From: Volutella citrinella
Taxonomy: Eukaryota; Ascomycota; Sordariomycetes; Hypocreales; Nectriaceae
DNA length: 64,000 bases
Assembly (NCBI GenBank): GCA_034401135.1
Contig: JAWZSP010000007.1
Coordinates: forward strand, 3,968,001 to 4,032,000
Reading direction: 5' to 3'
Part shown: positions 57,742-64,000 of the stretch, piece after piece
Layout: each line of letters begins with the position of its first letter
How positions within the stretch are numbered: the stretch's first letter is position 1
Notes under the pieces: model-generated
Databases searched by the model: none
Told to the model about the DNA's origin: nothing
Seen by the model: the letters and a program-made list of their open reading frames with translations, nothing else
Made by a program: the position numbers and the translations under genes

Positions 57742-58891
57742 ATGGCTGAAAGCCCAGAAACAGTGCGAATTCTCGCCTTACACAAGGCACTTGTTGACAT
57801 CAATTCCATTTCGGGTCAAGAAGGTCAAGTCACAGAGTTTGTCAAGACCTATCTCGAAGGCAAGGGCTTCATTGTCGAGACCCAGCACGTTGCGGGCCAG
57901 CAGGAGAATGTCCTGGCGTATCTTCCAGGCTCCAGGCATAACAAGGTCCTTGTGACATCCCACCTCGACACAGTCCCTCCGCATATCCCCTACTCGCGTA
58001 GCGGAGACACCATCTATGGGCGCGGCACCGTCGACGCCAAAGGGTCTGTGGCTACGCAAATCATGGCGGTCGAATCCCTGGTGGCAGCCGGCGAGGCAGG
58101 CGAGGGCGACGTGGCCATGCTCTTCGTCGTTAGCGAGGAGGACAGCGGAGCAGGCATGATTGCTGCCAACAAACTGGGGCTCTCGTGGGATGCCGTCATC
58201 TTTGGGGAGCCGACCGAGCTCAAACTAGCACGAGGGCACAAGGGCATCCTCAGCTTCTGGCTGCGAGCGAAGGGCAAGGCTGGCCACTCGGGATATCCCG
58301 AGACGGGCCGCAACGCCATAGACCTGCTTGTTCGCACCATTCACGGCCTCCAAGGCCTCGAAGCCCTTCTGCCCAGCGACACGCAGCTTGGGCCATGCAC
58401 AGTCAACTTGGGCATAATCGAGGGCGGGGTGGCGGACAACATCATCCCCGGGACAGCCGCTGCCAAGTTCCTTGTTCGCATCGCCGCCGGATCGCCTGAA
58501 AGCATAAAGGAGATTATACGTGCCAAGGTGGCTGCTCTGACGGATCATGTTGAGGTCACATTTGGCACTGGGGCGGACCCGGTCCTCCTGGACCACGACG
58601 TGCAAGGTCAGTCAAACGCAACAGACAATTGCCCCGGCTCTGGCTGACTCTCGTTCCCATTTCACAGGCTTTGACAAGATCACGGTCGCCTATGGCACAG
58701 ACATTCCCCACCTCATCGGATCGCACAAGCGCTATCTCTATGGCCCAGGCACCGTCTTGGAGGCGCACGCCTCTCATGAGCACATCACGGTATCCGACTT
58801 GCGCGAGGCGGTGGCTGGATACCGCAAGCTGATTCTCACGGCGTTGGGAGATGCGAAGCACAAGACTAGAGAGGTTTTGGGACAGCCGTAG
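57742..58891 (+). CDS. M20 family deacylase/peptidase (ArgE/DapE-like)
   Basis: Zinc hydrolase that removes acyl or aminoacyl groups from N-acyl amino acids or peptides. Two exons (57742-58606, 58668-58891) give 362 residues. Metal and catalytic motifs are intact: VTSHLDTVPP (His ligand and Asp), YGRGTVDAKGSVATQIMAVE (bridging Asp), VVSEEDSGAGM (catalytic Glu/Glu), FGEPTELKLARGHKG and the C-terminal IGSHKRYLYGPGTVLEAHAS with the final His. The dimerisation lid (KAGHSGYPETGRNAIDLL) is present. It resembles acetylornithine deacetylase; no targeting signal is seen. The neighbours suggest it feeds free amino acids to the aminotransferase. Confidence 0.9.
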
Positions 58892-59018
58892 CCGTCGTCT
58901 TCTGTATACAAAGGTACAAGTAGGAACACGCACACATTCTCCAAGCACGCACCCTCTCCGTCGCTTGCTCCTATTTTCCCTTACAGCTGTGCAGCAGTGC
59001 AGCGCAAATGCATGTGTA

Positions 59019-59987
59019 TCAATGACTATCGTTGCGGTTGATGGCATACCCTTTGCTTACGTCTGGATAAAGATCGAAGCGACGCTGTGTAGCCAGCGGT
59101 ATCTGCTGGCGGCTGCTTTGTATCACAGTGTCGTCAAGATCCGCGTATATGATGTCGTCGTCTCTTCCTGTCGCGGCCGTGACCCGCCCGACGGGGTCGA
59201 CGACCATGCTGTGACCCCAGACCGGATAGCCTGTGTCGCGGTAAGACTGAGAGCACATGGCCACAAATACCTGGTTATCAACAGCCCGCGCGCGTGCCAG
59301 GAGTTCCCAGTGTAGTGGACCAGTGGTCGTGTTAAAGGCGGAGGGATACACAAGGGCAAAGGCGCCGTGGCGCGCGGCGATGGCGGCTGGCTCGGGGAAG
59401 CGAATATCGAAGCAGATGCCCAGGCCGATGCGGCCGTACTCTTCCAGGTCAATGACTGTGATGTTGTCGCCGCCCGTCAGCACATCCGACTCTCGGAAGG
59501 TCATTTGGCCAGGAAAGTCGACGTCAAAGAGATGTGCCTTGCGGTGAGAGCCGAGGTGCTCACCGGACGGCGCGAAGACGAGACTGGTGTTGAAGATGTT
59601 GTCTGTCGCCGGGTCCAACTCTGGCACACTGCCGCCGATCAGATACACGGCCGACTCCTTGGCCATGGCGGACAGGGCCTCGAATGTGGGAGAGGCAGGG
59701 GTCGCAGGGCCGCCTGTAGTCTGGGCTGGATCGAGGACTTCGGCATAGTCACGGAACCGGGCTGTCGAGTAGGGCGAGTTGAAGCATTCTGGGAGAATGA
59801 CTATCCTGGCGCCGCGGTTGGCGGCCGTTTCGACGCAGCTGCGAGCGGTGCTGATGTTGAGTGCCTTGTCGGCGGCTGCGAAGTGAGTGAATGAGTGGCA
59901 TGAATTGGACGCAGAGTGTGCCTGCTACCTACTGCTGGCTAATTGGATGCACGCTATGCGGACTGACTTGCGAAGGACGTTTGCCAT
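59019..59987 (-). CDS. Carbon-nitrogen hydrolase, omega-amidase (Nit2-like)
   Basis: Nitrilase-superfamily amidase; Nit2 relatives hydrolyse 2-oxoglutaramate and 2-oxosuccinamate made by transamination of glutamine and asparagine. Two exons (59987-59933, 59875-59019) give 303 residues. The catalytic triad is visible: Glu in VILPECFNSPYS, Lys in GSHRKAHLFDVD, Cys in GLGICFDIRFPE. YPSAFNTTTGPLHWELLARA and GHSMVVDPVGRV are also typical of omega-amidase. The first exon (MANVLRKSVRIACIQLAS) is short and found by splicing. It sits tail-to-tail with the M20 gene. Confidence 0.92.
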
Positions 59988-60731
59988 CGTGGCTCGGCAC
60001 GCACCAGAGTGGATGGTACGTCAGGAGGGAGTGTGTGCGGTGCGTGAGCAAAGCTGAAGCTGGGGTGCTTCAGAGGTCGGGAAGCAGATCAGCAGCCGAT
60101 GTATTTGCACCCGTCCGTGCTCGGCTCCACTCCACTGTCGCTGCAGGGCTCAGGACGTACACTCGCTGCTGTTGAGAAGATGGGGTGCATTCCGCGAGCA
60201 AGATGAATGCCAGCATGTCGCCCATCTACTGGACATACCCGAGTATCCTGCCATGGGGAGGGTTTGCTGATGGCGTCTGACTCGCCTCGCTTCGGCTCAT
60301 CGTCCAGCCTCCACCAATAATTAGAATTAGATCAATTGATAACAAAGGCGAGCCTAGACACGAAAAGTAACTAGAGACCCTTGCTGCAATCCTAGGCAGA
60401 CAGACTTGACTCATGGTCTGAAGTCTGAGCCCCGATGATATGCGCCGATGCATGGGGCTGGTCCGCATGACACTAGAGAACGGATCTGGATTAGTCGGTT
60501 GCGTGGTGTTGCGTCGCGCCCGCAGTCTGTTGCCAGGCTTCCGAAGAAGCCAATGAACATGTCGCGTTCCCGACTTCCCTGTGCGGTTAGGTTAGCTCCA
60601 TAGTCTCGACGCCCCATCCTTCTTGACGAAATGGGATTGTGTTGTGTTGTGTCCAAGAGGTGTCATGAAATGCACCACCATCAATTCCCCTATCGTCAAT
60701 GCACAACGTCACGCAATAAAGCAGGCCAAGA
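59988..60731. other. Intergenic region between divergent genes
   Basis: 744 bp upstream of both the omega-amidase and the amidohydrolase genes. I see nothing coding. Confidence 0.45.
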
Positions 60732-63700
60732 ATGGAACAGATTCTTAACTCGTTGCCTCCTCCCTATGAACCAGGTTCCCCTTGGCACCTACGAAGCGAA
60801 AAGGCGTACAAAGCACGCCATCTCCTTGGTAGTAGTCGTCATCGTCGATGCATCAGGACCTCTATACTCGTCTTGTTCTCCTTGATTCTGGGGTACTGCC
60901 TTTTGCAGTGCTCCTGGGACACGCAATCCTCTGCTAATGAGCTTGCAGCCTCATCGCCTCTCCGCTCCTTGAAACATTTCCATGATGCCGCTGCCCAATG
61001 CCAGGCAGCCGCTCAGGTCGCGCCGGTGCGCATGGCCGCACGCAGGGTCAACCCACGGTGGCGAGAGGGTACAGGACAGCATGGCACGACTGTTTTGCGA
61101 AACGCGACCTTGTTTGATGGCGATGCAATTCTCCTGGAGCCCATGGACGTTGTCTTCAAGAATGGGCTGGTCATCTCAGTATTTCCCACGAGCCAGAACC
61201 AACGCATTGAAGGCTCCGTCGAGCATCAATTAGGTGGCCGCTGGGTAACCCCTGGACTGGTTGACATGCACTCTCACCACCTCGCCATCGCGTGGCCTAC
61301 CAATGACATGACCGACGACACAAATGAGGAAGATCCGAGCTCACAGGGCATTACTGCCATGGACCAGATTCTCGACGCCCTAAAGCCATATGATATAGCT
61401 ACATCGCTCATCTGTGCCGGTGGCGTAACATCGTCGCTGCTGCTCCCTGGATCAGCAAACTTGATTGCTGGCGAAGGAATTCTCGTCAAGAACGCCGTCG
61501 CATCTGGGCCCAACGGGGAGCCGGCCGTACGAGACTTTCTCCTCGAGCGAGGACTGCCTCCTCGAAATCGCCACAGATACATGAAGATGGCATTGGGCGA
61601 GAACCCCAAGGCTGTCTGGGGCTATAGCCGCCATGGCAGCGCCATGCATCTGAAAAGGCACCTACAGCGGGCCAAGGAGCTCAAGGAATCACAAGACGAC
61701 TACTGCTCCTTGCTCAGCCGAGTGCCCTCGTGGTCGGAGGCAAGGAAATTGTGGTTCATCAACACTCATGGCAAATTCCCTTTCTACATTGAGATGGAAT
61801 CGACCGTGGCCGTCTTGCGCGGTCAGGTTGCCGTCCACAATCACAACTACGAGACGGAAGACATGGAGACAATGTTGCGCATCAGCAAGCAGTTTGGCTT
61901 TCGCGTTGCCGCTTTCCATCATGCACTGTCTGCATGGCAGATTCCCGAGCTGCTCAAAGAGCTGGGCGACAACCTCACCATCGCTACGTTTGCCGACTTT
62001 AGCTTGTACAAGCAGGAGTCCTCTTCGCCAAGTCTATATGCGGCCACGATCCTCAACGAGCATCACATTACAGTGGCATTCAAGTCGGACCATTGTGTTG
62101 GAACGCTGAACGCCAGATATCTGTTGTCTCAGGCGGCCATTGCCCATTCTTTTGATCTACCCAAGGAGGCAGCACTCAGATCTGTGACTTCGGTGCCAAG
62201 CCGCGCGCTGGATCTGGACGACCGCATAGGCTACGTTCGAGCTAGTTTCGACGCTGATCTCGTTGTCTGGGACTCGCATCCTCTGGCCCTCGGCGCCACA
62301 CCACTACAGGTCTTCATTGATGGGCAACCTCAGCTCAACCAAACAGCGGTCCACGAAGCTATGGGAGAATGTCTGCTCACAGAACCAGCCCAACCTGCCT
62401 CAAAGTTGACTCAAGAACCACAGGCGCGACACACGTTTGGAAAGGAACTGGACAACCGAGCCTGGTGCCAGCAGGCAGATGGGTCCCAATCACTGAACCT
62501 GATTGTGACTGGTATCCGCAAACTCCTCATTGATAAAGACACACTACTTGGTGAGAACGGCATTGTCGATCACGAGGAGCAAGCAGAGTTGATGCTTGTC
62601 ATTCGAGATGGTAAAGTCACCTGTGTTGGAACCGGAGCAAAGTGCAGCATGGATGCCAAGTTACTACTAGATGCAGGCGGAGCACTCCAATTGTCACTGA
62701 AGAATGGACACGTCACTCCCGGACTTACCGCCGTAACGCGAGGATTGGGGATGACTGAGCTCGAAATGCTTCCCAGTACGGGAGATGGAGAATCTATCGG
62801 CCAGACGCTGCGCGACCCAACCACCATCTCAAATGCAAAATATGGCGTGTGGCTCGATGGCAAACACTTTGCAAGAGCTCGTATCGGGGGTGTTACTCGC
62901 GCTGTCAGCCCACCTATCGCCGAAGGGCTCGTCCAAGGCATCAGCGTGGAGGTGCGGACTGGGGCGGCCAAGAGCATCCTCGACGGCGGCGTCATCCAAG
63001 GTGACGTGGCGCTGCATCTTAGGCTCGATAAGTCGACACAAGATGACCAGGGATCTATCAGCAATGCCATTCGGGAAGTTCGCCAGATGCTCAGCAGTGG
63101 GCAAGGCGAGCACAGCCAGACAGTATTTGGCCAAGTAGCCAACGGGACGCTCCCTTTGGCTATTTACGCCAACAACAGGGTATGTCTTTGTTTAGAATCT
63201 ACAATCTCAGCTCCACCGAAACTGACAGACTCTAGTTTGATATCCAGCAACTGATCCTGATCAAAAAAGACTTTCCTCGTGTGAATGTGGTCATCGTTGG
63301 TGGCAATGAGGCACCCAGTGTGAGTACATAACCACCCAAGCCTAAATGTAGACTATGCCTGACGAAGATGGAAATAGGTTGCCCATGATCTTGCCGCAGC
63401 CAAGATTCCAGTCATTCTCTCTGAGCCGAGGCCGTCTCCGGACGAGTTCAGGGGCAAGGATGCTTTCGCTGGGCCTCCGCTTAGTAGAAGTATCGCCAGT
63501 TTTTTAGACGCCGCGGGTGTTGTATACGGCTTAGCCCTAATGGAGAATTGTAAGTCAAATCCCAACAGCTTCTTATTCGTAGACTAAACCCCCCAAGCAT
63601 TTATAGGGTCGTTTCGACTGCATGGCCTAGGGCCAGAAGCCGGCTGGATGGCCAAGTTCAACGGAATGAATGAAACAGAGGCGGTACGCTTGGTGTCACG

Positions 63701-63854
63701 AAACATTGAGCAAATACTCAATCTTCCACCGAGTATGGATATCGTTATATTTGAGGGATCCCCATTACAATACGGCGCTGTGGCAGCAGTTTCGCTTCTT
63801 TATGACACGAGCAAGGAAGAGGTAGTTATGGGCACATGTTATCCCACTGAGTAG
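60732..63854 (+). CDS. Membrane-tethered amidohydrolase with degenerate second half
   Basis: Four exons (60732-63179, 63236-63319, 63378-63549, 63607-63854) join in phase to 983 residues. After a basic N-terminus, TSILVLFSLILGYCLL is a signal-anchor, predicting a type II membrane protein. The first half is an amidohydrolase: RNATLFDGDAILLEPMDVVF, WVTPGLVDMHSHHLAIAWP (HxH metal site), AGGVTSSLLLPGSANLIAGE, AFHHALSAWQ, VAFKSDHC and DADLVVWDSHPL. The second half restarts the same pattern (LIVTGIRKLLIDKD, LMLVIRDGKVTCVGTGAKCS, GHVTPGLTAVTRGLG, GGVTRAVSPP) but lacks HxH and ends PLQYGAVAAVSLLYD. So the protein seems to be a tandem duplication with one inactive copy. The first half recalls imidazolonepropionase/N-acetylglucosamine-6-phosphate deacetylase types; the substrate is unknown. 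Confidence 0.87.
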
Positions 63855-64000
63855 TGTAAAATGTATCCTACACAGCGCTCGAATTGTTGTCAACTCTCAT
63901 ATTCATTGTAGGCACGGGGATTTTCTAACAGCCTTTCGTTGTACATCGACTTTGGAGGCAATCAGTTGATATATCCACTATCTAGCCATGGCCATCCCGA
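63855..64000. other. 3' flank at the window end
   Basis: 146 bp after the amidohydrolase stop; nothing further is readable. Confidence 0.4.

Noticed and set aside
58288..58303. Perfect 16-bp palindrome CTCGGGATATCCCGAG
   Set aside because: It uses the same half-sites but a 6-bp spacer and lies inside the M20 coding sequence, so it is probably chance.
1..64000. tRNA, rRNA and CRISPR search by eye
   Set aside because: I saw no T-arm-like GGTTCGAATCC context with a matching acceptor stem, no rRNA-like conserved stretch and no regularly spaced repeats. A covariance-model search would be needed to be certain.

Overview
The window is nuclear DNA of a filamentous ascomycete (Pezizomycotina), most likely a Sordariomycete of hypocrealean type. 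Genes alternate strands, are split by many short introns (about 45-115 bp, GTRNGT...YAG with CTAAC-like branch sites), and include typical fungal families: Zn2Cys6 regulators, DUF6594, NmrA-like proteins, a PNP-NACHT-ankyrin NLR-like protein, GPI-anchored secreted proteins and HMT1-type ABC half-transporters. The species call is inference. I count about 25 protein-coding genes. I recognised no rRNA, tRNA or CRISPR.

Layout. 1-1.6 kb: 3' part of a copper amine oxidase. 1.8-2.9 kb (-): DUF6594 membrane protein. 3.5-6.9 kb (-): an unusual gene joining an Est1-type domain, an Hsp70 N-terminal nucleotide-binding strand and two retropepsin-like units. 8.7-9.7 kb: secreted protein. 9.8-12.7 kb (-): ABC half-transporter. 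13.5-14.2 kb (-): cysteine-rich secreted protein. 16.8-17.2 kb: 70-residue three-exon gene. 18.1-19.4 kb (-): highly repetitive A/E/K/P/V protein. 19.4-23.4 kb: gene-poor stretch. 23.4-31.6 kb: putative catabolic cluster (acidic amino acid permease, aspartate aminotransferase, HpcH/HpaI aldolase, Zn2Cys6 regulator). 32.2-35.3 kb: PD-(D/E)XK-like protein. 35.6-36.7 kb: D-2-hydroxyacid dehydrogenase. 36.9-42.3 kb (-): NLR-like PNP-NACHT-ankyrin gene with one in-frame stop. 43.4-44.9 kb: GPI-anchored Cys-rich protein and Mth938/AAMDC protein. 46.3-50.5 kb: two NmrA-like genes flanking a DUF4385 gene and a degenerate repeat tract. 51.1-52.9 kb (-): M61-like metallopeptidase. 53.3-60 kb: Zn2Cys6 regulator, ACC-synthase-like aminotransferase, M20 deacylase and omega-amidase. 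60.7-63.9 kb: membrane-tethered tandem amidohydrolase.

How the genes may work together. The strongest system-level signal is at 22.9-31.6 kb. A palindrome CTCGG-N9-CCGAG occurs exactly twice upstream of the permease and once between the divergent aminotransferase and aldolase, with one near-match in each promoter. This is the form expected of a Zn2Cys6 dimer site, and a Zn2Cys6 gene lies at the end of the group. Uptake, transamination to a 2-oxo acid and retro-aldol cleavage form a logical catabolic route; 4-hydroxyglutamate is one candidate substrate. A second group at 53-60 kb pairs an aminotransferase with an omega-amidase and an M20 deacylase, which suggests a transaminase/omega-amidase route for amide or N-acyl amino acids.

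Apparent damage: an in-frame TAG in the NLR gene, a one-base frame mismatch at one exon junction of the aspartate aminotransferase, and an uncertain junction in the second NmrA gene. Two introns appear to use GC donors.
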